Below, piece after piece: positions 1 through 8,215 of a DNA stretch of 64,000 bases (the stretch's first letter is position 1; the number at the start of each line of letters is the position of its first letter). Source of the DNA: Halobaculum marinum (GTDB taxonomy: Archaea > Halobacteriota > Halobacteria > Halobacteriales > Haloferacaceae). The position numbers were made by a program, and so were the translations under genes. The notes below the pieces were generated by a model. That model searched no databases. It had not been told where the DNA came from and saw only the letters and a program-made list of their open reading frames with translations. The stretch covers positions 1 to 64,000 of the forward strand of contig NZ_CP119989.1 of assembly GCF_029338555.1 (NCBI RefSeq). The letters are read 5' to 3'.

Positions 1-15
1 CGGGAGGACGGCGTT

Positions 16-64
16 CGAAAATCGCGGTGCGATTTTCGAGCTCACGAGACCAAAGGTCTCGTGA
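16..64. repeat. two adjacent perfect hairpins
   Basis: Two perfect inverted repeats lie back to back. The arms 16-25 and 29-38 (cgaaaatcgc/gcgattttcg) enclose a 3-base loop. The arms 42-51 and 55-64 (tcacgagacc/ggtctcgtga) enclose the loop aaa. They lie downstream of the minus-strand pcc1 stop and do not fall in a credible gene. They could be termination structures or the edge of a palindromic intergenic repeat family. The window edge hides what lies on the other side. Confidence 0.6.
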
Positions 65-104
65 ACGGCGAGGTCCGGTGGGCCGAGCCGCCCACTGAAG
101 GAAG

Positions 105-129
105 CGAGGCCGAACGGAGTGCGGCCTCG
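105..129. repeat. third hairpin of the edge cluster
   Basis: The arms cgaggccg (105-112) and cggcctcg (122-129) enclose a 9-base loop. A weaker stem, gtgggc/gcccac, lies just upstream at about 77-95. Together with 16-64 this makes a run of four hairpins in 130 bases, ending about 25 bases before the pcc1 stop. A terminator role for the L37Ae-RpoP-Pcc1 operon is possible. A dispersed haloarchaeal repeat is equally possible. Confidence 0.45.
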
Positions 130-153
130 TTCGAACGGCGAGCGACGCGCCGA

Positions 154-414
154 CTACGATTCCGCGTTCGCTGCGACCGTCTCAGCAGTCTCGACGAGGC
201 GCGTCCACGTGTTCACGCCGGCCCGGAGCGCGACGAGGTCGTGCGCGCGCACCGTCACCTCGACAGTCGCGTCGGTCAGCGTCGCGTCGGCGGTCGAGCG
301 GTCGTCGTCGATCTCGCCGACCTCGACGCCGATCGCGTCGTGGACGACCTGTGCGCGCCGCTGGTCGGGGTACGGAAACGAAAGCACGGCGCGGTGGTCG
401 TACGCGTCGGACAC
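154..414 (-). CDS. pcc1: KEOPS complex subunit Pcc1
   Basis: This 86-residue protein matches the small alpha/beta Pcc1/Cgi121-class subunit that forms the dimerisation platform of KEOPS. KEOPS is the complex that, with Kae1 and Bud32, makes the t6A base of ANN-reading tRNAs. The opening HRAVLSFPYPD and the later VEVTVRAHDLVALRAGVNTW segment are typical of haloarchaeal Pcc1. The start is a GTG at 412-414, 11 bases after the rpoP stop, so it is probably co-transcribed with rpoP and the L37Ae gene. Confidence 0.85.
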   Translation of the reverse strand: MSDAYDHRAVLSFPYPDQRRAQVVHDAIGVEVGEIDDDRSTADATLTDATVEVTVRAHDLVALRAGVNTWTRLVETAETVAANAES

Positions 415-425
415 GTCGACCGCGC

Positions 426-560
426 TCAGACGACGTCGACTTCCTTCACGTCGGGCGCGCGCTCCTTGAGGAGGACGCGGTGCCCGCAGTAGGGACAGCG
501 CACGCCGCCGTACTCGTCGAGTTCGACGTCGCGCTTACATCGGGAGCACTTGTAGCTCAT
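426..560 (-). CDS. rpoP: DNA-directed RNA polymerase subunit P (Rpb12-like)
   Basis: This is a 44-residue zinc-ribbon protein that starts [19 protein letters not shown] and carries a second CPYCGHRVL knuckle, giving the C-x2-C...C-x2-C zinc site of archaeal RpoP. RpoP is a small structural subunit of RNA polymerase that helps hold the D/L/N/P assembly platform. It is short, but the motif and the length fit the family exactly. It lies between the L37Ae gene (21 bases upstream) and pcc1, a common haloarchaeal gene order. Confidence 0.92.
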   Translation of the reverse strand: MSYKCSRCKRDVELDEYGGVRCPYCGHRVLLKERAPDVKEVDVV

Positions 561-581
561 CTGTGGTAGGGGTCGGGGGGA

Positions 582-860
582 TTACTCGTCGGCGCTGTCG
601 TCTTCGAGTGCCGCGCGGATGCTGCGGCGCACGGAGCGACCGCCGGGCGTCTGGGGGCGGTAGGCGCCGCCGGTGAACGTCTCGCCCGTCTCCTCGTTGA
701 CCCACACGCCGGTGCCGATCCGCTTGACGTCGTCGCCGTCGACCGTCGCGCTCTTCATCTGTGCTTCGATGTCGGACACCCGCTTGCGGGCGACGCGACC
801 GTATCGCGCGCCGAACCGGCCGGCGCTGCCGACCTTCCGCGCCTTCTTCTGTTCAGCCAT
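582..860 (-). CDS. rpl37ae: 50S ribosomal protein L37Ae, zinc-finger-less form
   Basis: This 92-residue basic ribosomal protein carries the family block [18 protein letters not shown] at the N-terminus and the block [22 protein letters not shown] at the C-terminus. Canonical L37Ae has two CxxC knuckles between these blocks. Here that segment contains no cysteine at all, and neither does the rest of the protein. The frame is open and clean, so the change is not a frameshift. The start is the ATG at 858-860, because the upstream 33 codons of the open frame are unlike the family. It is the first gene of a run with rpoP and pcc1. Confidence 0.9.
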   Translation of the reverse strand: MAEQKKARKVGSAGRFGARYGRVARKRVSDIEAQMKSATVDGDDVKRIGTGVWVNEETGETFTGGAYRPQTPGGRSVRRSIRAALEDDSADE

Positions 861-939
861 ATGCGAGTCGCTTCGCCGTTCGGCGTCAAAAACCCCGCGA
901 ATCTCCGGCGTCGCGTCTCGGGTCGGCGGATACGTGAAC

Positions 940-1000
940 AGGTGGCACAGCTTTATCACCGTGGGTGGACGGAATCAGACTAGGAGACAGCCGGTAATGC
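940..1000. promoter_or_regulatory. divergent promoter region of L37Ae and the BAT-like gene
   Basis: The 136 bases between the two divergent starts hold one A/T-rich element, ctttatcacc (about 949-958). It lies roughly 40 bases before the plus-strand ATG at 997 and is readable as a TATA box in either direction. No other structure is evident. The assignment rests on position and composition only. Confidence 0.35.
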
Positions 1001-1485
1001 TCATCGCTGAATTCCACCTATCGACGCCAGTGCTCCGGGACGCGCTCGCCGCCGCACCGGAGGTCACGGCCGACCTCGAACGGACGGTCGAGGGCGAGAC
1101 CACCCGCATCGAGTTCTTCGCCCGCGGCGACGACCTGACGCGCTTCGAAGACGCGCTCGGCAACGACGCCTCCGTCGACGACATTCGGGTGCTCGGCGAG
1201 GGCCCGGACTTCCGGTTCTACCGCGCGACGCTCGCGGAGGCGGCGACCCACCGGACGACGTACCACACCTTCGAGGAGACCGGGGCGCGACCAGTGTCGG
1301 CAAGCGGCGACCACGCCGGCTGGAACTTCCGCGTGCAGTTCCCCGACCGCGAGGCGTTGGCGACCTACCGCGACCGCTGTCGCGAGCGCAACGTCTCGTT
1401 CACGCTCCACGCGCTCTACGAGCGCGCCGACCCCCGAGCGGAGGCCGACGAGTACGGCCTCGCTGGCGACCACGGCGCCGTCTGA
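997..1485 (+). CDS. bacterio-opsin-activator-like protein lacking the C-terminal HTH
   Basis: This 162-residue protein resembles the N-terminal sensor/GAF-like part of haloarchaeal BAT (HTH_10) regulators. It opens MLIAEFHLSTPVLRDALAAA, then has the GWNFRVQFPDREAL and RNVSFTLHALYE blocks. It reaches the EYGL position, where the HTH_10 domain normally begins, and stops ten residues later. The opposing DUF2103 gene ends only 21 bases downstream, so there is no room for the missing domain. It may be a regulator partner or dominant-negative form rather than a DNA-binding protein. The start is the ATG after the TATA-like element near 950. Confidence 0.75.
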   Translation: MLIAEFHLSTPVLRDALAAAPEVTADLERTVEGETTRIEFFARGDDLTRFEDALGNDASVDDIRVLGEGPDFRFYRATLAEAATHRTTYHTFEETGARPVSASGDHAGWNFRVQFPDREALATYRDRCRERNVSFTLHALYERADPRAEADEYGLAGDHGAV

Positions 1486-1506
1486 GCGTCTCCGCTGCCC
1501 CGACCG

Positions 1507-2276
1507 CTACCGACGCCCGCCCTCGCCGAACCCCGACTCCTGCAGCACGTCGTTGAGGTCGTCGCGGACGCGCTCGCCCGTCTCGCGGTCGCCCGCGGTC
1601 GTGACGACGCGGTTCTCTTGGACGCTCGACCCGTCGCGGAGCAGCAGCCGCACGTTGCCGTGTTCGTCCGCTCGGGTGACCTTCGCGCGCAGGCCCGTGC
1701 GCGACCCGGAGCCGCCGGCGTCGATGGGGCCGGGAATCACCTTCTTCACGTGGGGGTGTTCGGCGGCGGTGAGGATCGCTTTCATCCCCGTGCGCTCGCC
1801 GATGAGCGTCGAGTGCGAGCCGCCGATCTTCGCCTCTGGCGGCGTTTCCACGACCTCCAGTGCCGGTTCGCCGCGCCGGGCGAGCACGGCACCGACGGGG
1901 TCGTCGTCGGGGACGCGGTAGAACTCGTAGTGGAGTTGCGCGCGCGCCTCTCGGAGCGGGTCGCGTTCGCCGGCGGCGTACACCGTCTCCGGGCGCTTGC
2001 GGCGCACCTCGTCGGCGACGCGACCGGCGAAGTTCCGCAGTTGGACCGGCGCCGTCTGCTCGCCGTCGTCAGGAATCGTCGTGACCGTCGTCTCCCGAGT
2101 ACGAGCGAGGTGGGGTCGAAGTCGTCCGACAGGTGCTCGGGTTCGAAGCCGAGCATGGTGAGCGTCGCGCGGTCGGTGCGGAAGTCGATCACGACGCTCT
2201 CGCAGTTGGCGGTGTCGCAGGAGAGACAGTAATCTCCGGGCTTGCGGAGGGGCGAACCACACCGCCGACAGTTCAT
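1507..2276 (-). pseudogene. DUF2103 domain protein, frameshifted as given
   Basis: The N-terminus (start 2276) is a zinc ribbon, MNCRRCGSPLRKPGDYC with LSCDTANC. It continues to about residue 60 and then leaves frame. The rest (ETTVTTIPDDG to the stop at 1507) continues in the neighbouring frame, with the conserved block GGSHSTLIGERTGMKAILTA. Joining them requires one extra base near 2094-2099, where a run of three C stands on the plus strand, giving about 256 residues as expected for the haloarchaeal family. The function of DUF2103 proteins is unknown; the zinc ribbon suggests nucleic-acid or protein contact. A one-base sequencing loss is the simplest explanation. Confidence 0.75.
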
Positions 2277-2363
2277 AGTCGCCGAAGGGTCGGTGTGTGG
2301 ATAAGCGCGTCCGTTTCGGTCCTCCGCCCCGCAGTCGGCTCCGCCGTCCGTGTCGGTCGGCTC

Positions 2364-2555
2364 CTACGCCGGCTTGTGGGCGGCCCACGAGACGGCGTAT
2401 CCGATGAGCACGCCGATGGCGATGAGGACCCACTCCTCGGAGACGATCGACGAGGGGCCGGTGATCCCGAACAAGGAGAGGTAGTTGATCACCACGAAGA
2501 ACACGAGGCCGGTCAACAGCGCCGCTGTCAGTCCCGAGACGTGCCTGAGACCCAT
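2364..2555 (-). CDS. small two-helix membrane protein
   Basis: This 63-residue protein has two hydrophobic segments, ALLTGLVFFVVINYLSLFGI and WVLIAIGVLIGYAVSWAA, joined by a short loop, and ends HKPA. It starts 5 bases after the truD stop and is probably translated from the same message. It resembles small uncharacterised haloarchaeal membrane proteins often found beside truD and pth2. No function can be assigned. Confidence 0.7.
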   Translation of the reverse strand: MGLRHVSGLTAALLTGLVFFVVINYLSLFGITGPSSIVSEEWVLIAIGVLIGYAVSWAAHKPA

Positions 2556-2560
2556 GTGCT

Positions 2561-3919
2561 TCAGAGCCGCTCCGGATCGCACTGCAGGTACTCCCGCAAC
2601 AGCGCCGTCGCGTACGACCCCGAGGGGCGCGAACTCGAACACGGGGTCGCCCTCGGTGTCAGAGACGGTCAACTCGGTCGGCACCGCGACCGCCCGGCGG
2701 GTGCCCCGCGACTGAAACTCGCCCGGCAACTCGAAGTCGCCCGGGTCGACGTCCAGTTCGGTCAGGATCTCGCGTTCGATCTCGCCGGGTTCGCCGTCGC
2801 CCAGCGTCGTCTCGGTCCCGACGAGCGGCGCGGTGACGAACGCCCGCCCGCGCTCACAGTGGCGCGCGAGCGTGTCGACGCGCCCGCCGGTCGCGCGCTG
2901 GAGGCGGTCCATGTCCGGCTTCGGGTACGGCACGTCGCGCTCGACGAACGCGACCACGTCGCCCTCGACGGGCGCGTGAACGGGAGCCCGCGGCGCAGGC
3001 GCTCGGAGAGGATCCGGTTGAACACGTACGACTGCGCGGCGTTGACGAACAGTCGCTGGAGGTTCGATGGGACCGCCTCCAGCGCCTCGCGCCAGTCGGC
3101 GCCCTCGTCGAGCCGGTGGAGCATCGAGCGCTCGAAGCGCAGGCGGCCCGGCATCGCGTCGAGCGCGGCGCTCCAATCCGGGTCGTCGCTCGCGGCCTGG
3201 TCTTCGACGACCTCGCGGGCGTGCTGGGAGTCCTCGGGCTCGGCCTCGTTGGGATTGCCGCAGTACGCGAGGACGGCGCCGCGCCAGTCGGCCCGCACCG
3301 CCGCGAGACCGACCTCGTGGGTGACCGGGCGACGGCTTCCGAAGCGCTGGTGGCCGAACCAGTTGGGCACCGCGACCTCAACCGACTCGCCTGCGTCGTC
3401 AGCAGGATCGATTTCGTCCGGGTCCTCACCCGCCGCGAACGCGCGGAGGTCACGGGTGATCGGTGCGGGGTCGCCTTCGGTCTCGCGCACCCGGATTTCG
3501 AACTCGTTGCCCGCGAGGTCGCCGAAGGAGAGGTCGCGACCCACCCGGCCCAGCACCTCGACGTCCGCGCCGTCGAGGTCGGGAATCTCGTCGGGGTCGG
3601 CGTCGCGCACCGTGAACAGTTGGGTCGTGACGGCGTGTTTGTCCTTCGTCCCGGCCCACGAGACGCGCTCTCGGCTCGCGCCCATCGCGTTCGACAGCGC
3701 GCTCGCGAAGTCGTTGGTGTCCCAGCCGCGCAGTGTGGCGCGCAGGAGGAGGAATGGGTACGACCCCTCGTGGGCGTCGAGCGGTTCGGGGTCCATCCGC
3801 TCGCGCTCGCGGACGCGGAAGTCCTCGGGGGCGACGCGGAGGCGCCCGCCGATCCCCTCTGCGTCGCTGACGTAGTAGTCGACGCCGGTGGCGCGCTCGC
3901 GGGAATGGGCCTCCCGCAT
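2561..3919 (-). pseudogene. truD: tRNA pseudouridine synthase TruD, two frameshifts as given
   Basis: TruD makes pseudouridine 13 in tRNA. The frame from 3919 carries the catalytic region ([14 protein letters not shown], the aspartate-lysine motif) and the NWFGHQRFG block. After [10 protein letters not shown] it shifts near 2963-2971 (CCGTCGAG where CCGGTCGAG would restore PVEGDVVAF). The next frame runs through GDFELPGEFQSRGTRRAV and shifts again at the gggg run 2624-2627, after which SYATALLREYLQCDPERL ends the protein at 2561. One loss plus one gain restores about 452 residues. The ATG overlaps the pth2 stop by one base. The gene is usually present in archaea, so error is more likely than decay. 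Confidence 0.85.
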
Positions 3920-4257
3920 CAGTACAGCGAGAGGTCGCCCGTCACCTTGTCGACGATGGCCTCGTCGCCGGGACCGACGGCTAGCGTCGTCACCGTCCCC
4001 GGGTCGAGTTGGGTGTGCCCGGCGTCGCGGATGACGGCGTTCGGGAGACCCTCGCGTTCGGCCTTGTCGGCCAACTCGAAGATCTGCGACTCGCCCGCCG
4101 CCTTCAGGACGACCTTCTTCTGTCCCTCGCCCTTCCACGCGCGGCGCGTCTTGGCGCCGGTGTCCTCGTACGCCGACAGCGACGCGTGGGCGACCTGCGC
4201 GGCCAACTTCCCCGTCCCCATCCCTAGGTCCGTGCGGACGACGATGGCCTGCTTCAT
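3919..4257 (-). CDS. pth2: peptidyl-tRNA hydrolase Pth2
   Basis: This 112-residue enzyme releases tRNA from prematurely dropped peptidyl-tRNA. It has the full archaeal Pth2 pattern: [20 protein letters not shown], then [11 protein letters not shown], and near the end [19 protein letters not shown]. The ATG at 4255-4257 is preferred; an in-frame ATG two codons upstream (4261-4263) is also possible. The stop overlaps the truD start, which implies coupled translation of the two tRNA-related enzymes. Confidence 0.95.
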   Translation of the reverse strand: MKQAIVVRTDLGMGTGKLAAQVAHASLSAYEDTGAKTRRAWKGEGQKKVVLKAAGESQIFELADKAEREGLPNAVIRDAGHTQLDPGTVTTLAVGPGDEAIVDKVTGDLSLY

Positions 4258-4418
4258 GCTCATACCACGGAGTCGGGGAGGGCGACCGAAAGCGTGTCGC
4301 ACCGCCGGTAGGGAGGTCCATCCCACCCGCGTCGCTCGGTTTCCACCCGCGCTCCGGTCGGGTGCAACAGTCGCACAGGCGGCGCTTAGTAATGCTCCAG
4401 AACGGCGTAGTGTGTTCC

Positions 4419-4795
4419 ATGGTGACATACAGCAACTTTACCGGCGGGGCACGCGGCGACCCACGTACCTTCGCCGATCACGGCGTGGCGGACGCTCGTC
4501 TGCTGTACCGCGCGGTCGAGCGGGGCTGGACGCGCCAGCGGGGACGACGGTCCGCGTCGGCGCGCTCCCGCTGGGCGTCGTCGCCGCCGCCTACCGCGAG
4601 GCGTTCCGGTCGGTCGGCGAGCAGGTCCCCGACGACGTGGAGGCGGCGCTGGGCGACGCGGTCGCGTGTACCGCCGAGGAGTTCGACGGGCGGTCGGCCC
4701 GCGTCAGCGAGGAGTTGCTTCCGGCGTTCTACGGCCACTTCGTCGGGTTCCACGCCGCGTACCACGGGGCGAGCCAACCCGTCGTCGTGAGCTAA
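4419..4795 (+). pseudogene. uncharacterised haloarchaeal protein, frameshifted as given
   Basis: The N-terminal part ([14 protein letters not shown] to RAVERG) and the C-terminal part (LDAPAGTTVRVGALPLGVV to the stop at 4795) are in neighbouring frames. One missing G at the gggg run 4522-4525 would join them into about 125 residues. The restored protein is soluble and acidic with a helical middle (AAYREAFRSVGEQVPDDVEAA). I do not recognise a family or motif. It is divergent from pth2; a TATA-like ttagtaat lies about 30 bases before the ATG. Confidence 0.6.
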
Positions 4796-4853
4796 CCGGC
4801 GGACGGCACGCGCGACGAGAAGCTATTTGTCCGTCGACCGACACCGCCCGTCG

Positions 4854-5570
4854 ATGGCCGGTCCCCGGACGCCCCTCCTCCGCCCGCACCGCTACTTCGA
4901 GAACCACGACGGCTCACCGCCAGTCGCCCACGCCCTAGCAGCGGTCGCCGTCGTCGCGGTCGTCACCGCCGGCGCGGTCGCCGTCTTCCTCGGCGAGTTC
5001 GCCGCCGCGCTCGACGTGCCCGTCACCGTCGACAACCCCGCCTACCCCGGCGAGCCCTTCTGCGAGGACTCGGCGTTCGAGACGACGCCCGCCGGCTGTG
5101 GCGAACCCCCGACCGTGGAGCGCGAGGTGGGCGCGCTCGTCGCCGAGGAGTACGGGTGGCTCCCGGGCGCCGCGTTCCTGATCGTCCCCCTGTTCTGGCT
5201 CCTGCAGGGAGCGGCCCTCCACGCCGGGAGCGCGGTCGTGGGCGGCGAGGGCGCGTTCGGCGACACGCTCGTCGTCGCCGGCTGGGGACTGGTGCCGAGC
5301 CTCGCACGGGTCGTCGGCGTCGGTGCGCTCCTCGTGTACCGGATGCGGACGACGACACTCCCCGGTACTCCCGACGGTGCGGCAGACGCGTTGGCGACCG
5401 CGTTCGCCGGGCTCGACGCCGCGGGACTGTTCGCGGCTGCCGTCGTCGCGGTCTGGGCGGGCGCCGTCCGACTGTACGGGCTGGCAGAGGCGCGCGACCT
5501 CTCGACCGGCGAAGCCGGCGCGGTCGTCGGCGTGCTCACGCTGTTGGGGCTGCTCGCCGAACTGTTCTGA
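4854..5570 (+). CDS. Yip1-like integral membrane protein
   Basis: This 238-residue membrane protein begins with a cytosolic [16 protein letters not shown] stretch, then a first helix. An exported loop with two cysteines ([18 protein letters not shown]) follows, then three or four further helices. This is the pattern of haloarchaeal YIP1-family proteins. The substrate and role are unknown. The start is the ATG at 4854, about 30 bases after ctatttg (4823-4829), a plausible TATA box. Confidence 0.7.
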   Translation: MAGPRTPLLRPHRYFENHDGSPPVAHALAAVAVVAVVTAGAVAVFLGEFAAALDVPVTVDNPAYPGEPFCEDSAFETTPAGCGEPPTVEREVGALVAEEYGWLPGAAFLIVPLFWLLQGAALHAGSAVVGGEGAFGDTLVVAGWGLVPSLARVVGVGALLVYRMRTTTLPGTPDGAADALATAFAGLDAAGLFAAAVVAVWAGAVRLYGLAEARDLSTGEAGAVVGVLTLLGLLAELF

Positions 5571-5641
5571 CTGTCCCGCGCGCCGCCACCCGTGCGAGCG
5601 GCATGGCCGCGTTTAAGCCGTCGGCCGCCGCGCCACCGATC

Positions 5642-6277
5642 ATGATACTCTCGGACACGGACATCCTCGCCCGACTGGAGACGGGCGACCTCGTCATCGA
5701 CCCGCTCGACGACGTCGACACGCAGGTCCAGCCGGCGAGCGTCGACCTCCGTCTCGGCTCCGAGTTCCTGGAGTTCCGCCGCACGAACATCCCCTGCATC
5801 CACCCGAACGACGCCCGCGAGGTGGGCGAGTACGTCGAGGAGACGCACGTCGACGAGGGCGACGACTTCATCCTCCACCCGGGCGACTTCGTCCTCGGCA
5901 CGACCAAGGAGACGGTCGCCATCCCCGACGACCTCGTCGCCCACGTCGAGGGACGCTCCTCGCTGGGGCGACTCGCCATCGTCGTCCACGCGACGGCTGG
6001 GCTCTGTGACCCCGGGTACGAGGGCCAGATCACCCTCGAACTGTCCAACCTCGGCAACGCCCCCGTCGCGCTCTCGCCCGGGATGCGCGTCTCCCAACTC
6101 ACCTTCACCGAGCTCACCTCGCCCGCCGACCGGCCGTACGGCGCCGAACGCGGCTCGAAGTACCAGGGCCAGCGCGGGCCGCAGGCGTCCCGCATCGGCG
6201 ACGACCCCGAGTTCGCTCCGGGAGCGGGCACCCCCGGCGAGGACGACGGCGACACCGGCGACGGGTCCGAGCGATGA
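5642..6277 (+). CDS. dcd: dCTP deaminase
   Basis: This 211-residue trimeric deaminase converts dCTP to dUTP for dTMP synthesis. It shows the start [15 protein letters not shown], the triphosphate-binding [11 protein letters not shown], and the catalytic-glutamate stretch [18 protein letters not shown] with HATAG before it. The tail after SKYQGQ is an acidic extension, as in halophiles. Some archaeal members also hydrolyse dUTP; the sequence alone does not decide this. Its stop overlaps the start of the next gene (ATGA). A TATA-like tttaag lies near 5611. Confidence 0.93.
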   Translation: MILSDTDILARLETGDLVIDPLDDVDTQVQPASVDLRLGSEFLEFRRTNIPCIHPNDAREVGEYVEETHVDEGDDFILHPGDFVLGTTKETVAIPDDLVAHVEGRSSLGRLAIVVHATAGLCDPGYEGQITLELSNLGNAPVALSPGMRVSQLTFTELTSPADRPYGAERGSKYQGQRGPQASRIGDDPEFAPGAGTPGEDDGDTGDGSER

Positions 6278-7218
6278 GGTTCGTCGAGGAAGTCGTCGTC
6301 GACGAGTTCCTCCCGACGGTGCGGTCGATGCTCGCCGAAGCGTTGCGCGAACGCGACCTCACCCAACGCGAGGTCGCCGACGCGCTCGGCATCAGCCAGT
6401 CGGCGGTGTCGAAGTACGCCCACGGCGAGGTCGCGACGAACGACCTCGTCGCCGGCGACGACCGCGTGCGCGAGACGGTCGCGCACGTCGCCGAGGGGCT
6501 GGCAGAGGGCGACCTGAGCCGCGTCGCCGCGCTCGTCGAGTTGGAGGTGCTGATCCGCCGCTTGGAGGCGGGCGACCTGCTCGCGGACCTCCACGAGGCG
6601 GCGATGCCCGAACTCGCGGGCGCCGACTACGACTTCGCCGTCCACGACCCCGACAGCGACCTGCGCGAGCGCGAGCGCACGCTGTCGTCGCTCCGGCGTG
6701 GCCTCCGCACGCTCACCGCCGTGTCGGGGTTCGCGGGGCTCATCCCGCACGTCGGGTCGAACCTCGTCGAGTGCGTGCCCGACGCCGTCGACATCGAGGA
6801 CGTGGCCGCCGTCCCGGGGCGCATCTTCGACGTGAAGGGGACCGCTCGCGTCCCGAGCGACCCCGAGTTCGGCGTCAGCGAGCACGTCGCCGGGGTCCTC
6901 CTGTCGGCCCGTGCCGCCGGACTCGACGTCCGTGGCGCCGTGAACGTCCGCTACGACGCCGCCCTCGTCGAGGCGCTCGCCGACGCCGGCCACCCGACCG
7001 TCGAGTTCAGCCCCCGGGAGTACGGTGAGACCGACCCCGGGGCCGCCGACGACCCGGTCCGGGCGGCGCTCGCGTCGGCGACCGTGGACCGCGACGCCGC
7101 CGACGCCCCCGAGACGGTCGTCGTCTACCAGACCGGCGGCGTCGGCGTCGAACCCGTCGTGTACGTGCTCGGCCCCGACGCGCCCGCCGTCGCGCGGACG
7201 GTCCGGGACCTCCTGTAG
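6274..7218 (+). CDS. HTH-ThiN transcriptional regulator (ThiR-like)
   Basis: This 314-residue protein has an N-terminal helix-turn-helix ([20 protein letters not shown], about residues 29-48), a helical linker, and a C-terminal ThiN-like domain ([39 protein letters not shown]). ThiN is the archaeal thiamine-phosphate synthase domain. Fused to an HTH it is known as the ThiR regulator, which senses thiamine phosphates. The usual GKEP motif near the end reads GVEP here, which favours sensing over catalysis. It is translationally coupled to dcd by ATGA overlap. No thiamine gene is in the window. Confidence 0.75.
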   Translation: MRFVEEVVVDEFLPTVRSMLAEALRERDLTQREVADALGISQSAVSKYAHGEVATNDLVAGDDRVRETVAHVAEGLAEGDLSRVAALVELEVLIRRLEAGDLLADLHEAAMPELAGADYDFAVHDPDSDLRERERTLSSLRRGLRTLTAVSGFAGLIPHVGSNLVECVPDAVDIEDVAAVPGRIFDVKGTARVPSDPEFGVSEHVAGVLLSARAAGLDVRGAVNVRYDAALVEALADAGHPTVEFSPREYGETDPGAADDPVRAALASATVDRDAADAPETVVVYQTGGVGVEPVVYVLGPDAPAVARTVRDLL

Positions 7219-7229
7219 CCGTGGCGCCG

Positions 7230-7892
7230 ATGTCCGCACCGTCGTTCTACACCCGCGTCGCCCGCCTGTACGACGCACTCGCGCGGCGTGGACCGGGCGT
7301 CGACACCCTCAGGCGAACGCTCGCCGACACCCTCGACCCGGCGCCGGGGGCGACGGTCGTCGAGTTCGGCTGTGGCACCGCCGCGAACCGGCCGTACCTC
7401 GAACGGCGCGTCGGCCCCGCCGGCACCTACGTCGGCGTCGACTTCTCGCCGGGCGTGCTTCGGGTCGCTCGCGAACGCGGCGTCGCCCGCGGCGACCCCG
7501 GCCACCTCGTCCGCGGCGACGCGACGCGACCGCCCGTCCGGTCCGAGCGCGTCGACGCCTGCTGTGGCGCGTTCGTCGCCGGGATGCTCGCCGACCCGGC
7601 GGCGGCGGTGCGCGACTGGGCCGACCTCGTCGGGCCGGGCGGGCGACTCGGCCTCCTCGACCTCGCGGCGACGAGCAAGGCGGGGTGGCGGGCGCTGAAC
7701 CCGGCGTACCGCCTGTTCGTCCGCGCGGGGTCGCCGCCGGGCACCGCGGGGGCGCTGGCACAGTCGCCCGCGACCGTGCAAGACGAACGCGTCGCGGCGG
7801 CCCACCGGGCGCTCCGGGAGGTGTGTGTGGACGTTGAGTACCGGACGGTCGTGGGAGGGTTCGGTCGGGTGAGCGCGGGGACCGTGGAGTAG
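7230..7892 (+). CDS. class I SAM-dependent methyltransferase
   Basis: This 220-residue Rossmann methyltransferase has motif I VVEFGCGTAANRPYL, the acidic loop YVGVDFSPG, motif II RGDATRPP, and the post-core LVGPGGRLGLLDLA. It most resembles UbiE-like small-molecule methyltransferases, but no substrate can be named. The ATG at 7230 is chosen; an in-frame GTG at 7221 lies 3 bases after the previous stop and could be used instead. It probably follows dcd and the ThiR-like gene in one transcript. Confidence 0.8.
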   Translation: MSAPSFYTRVARLYDALARRGPGVDTLRRTLADTLDPAPGATVVEFGCGTAANRPYLERRVGPAGTYVGVDFSPGVLRVARERGVARGDPGHLVRGDATRPPVRSERVDACCGAFVAGMLADPAAAVRDWADLVGPGGRLGLLDLAATSKAGWRALNPAYRLFVRAGSPPGTAGALAQSPATVQDERVAAAHRALREVCVDVEYRTVVGGFGRVSAGTVE

Positions 7893-7915
7893 CGGTGCGT
7901 GCAGACACGACCGGG

Positions 7916-8074
7916 CTATCCGCGGTTGGCGCGCGCCTCGCGGACGCTCGCCCCGTCGCGCACGAGGTCGTCGCAGTTCGGGCACACTCGCGGTCCCGCC
8001 GTCGCGTCCGGTGCGAACACCCGCGCGTACCGCTCCGTCACCATCGACTCGCAGTTCTGGCACTTCCGTCCCAT
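7916..8074 (-). CDS. small zinc-finger protein
   Basis: This 52-residue protein has two CxxC knuckles, CQNC near the start and CPNC in the middle, separated by ESMVTERYARVFAPD. It resembles the many tiny zinc-finger proteins of haloarchaea (DUF7563-like). Such proteins are thought to bind nucleic acid or partners, but this one has no known role. The ATG at 8072-8074 is chosen over an in-frame upstream ATG because the family begins just before the first knuckle. The rc of a TATA-like cataattt lies near 8098-8105. Confidence 0.7.
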   Translation of the reverse strand: MGRKCQNCESMVTERYARVFAPDATAGPRVCPNCDDLVRDGASVREARANRG

Positions 8075-8215
8075 GGCGGCGCGTTCGACAGTGGCACACA
8101 TAATTTCTTCCCCAAAGTCAGGATTTCAATACAGGTGGTCGGTGTCGTCCACGGGTCGCGCGGCACTTCCGGCGCCACACGCCTTTAGCCGGTTGCGGCC
8201 CACTCGTGGACCACA

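Noticed and set aside
2133-3875. Long plus-strand open frame of 580 codons
   Set aside because: It runs antisense to DUF2103, the small membrane gene and truD. It has Arg- and Ser-rich, low-information sequence, the usual shadow of a GC-rich gene.
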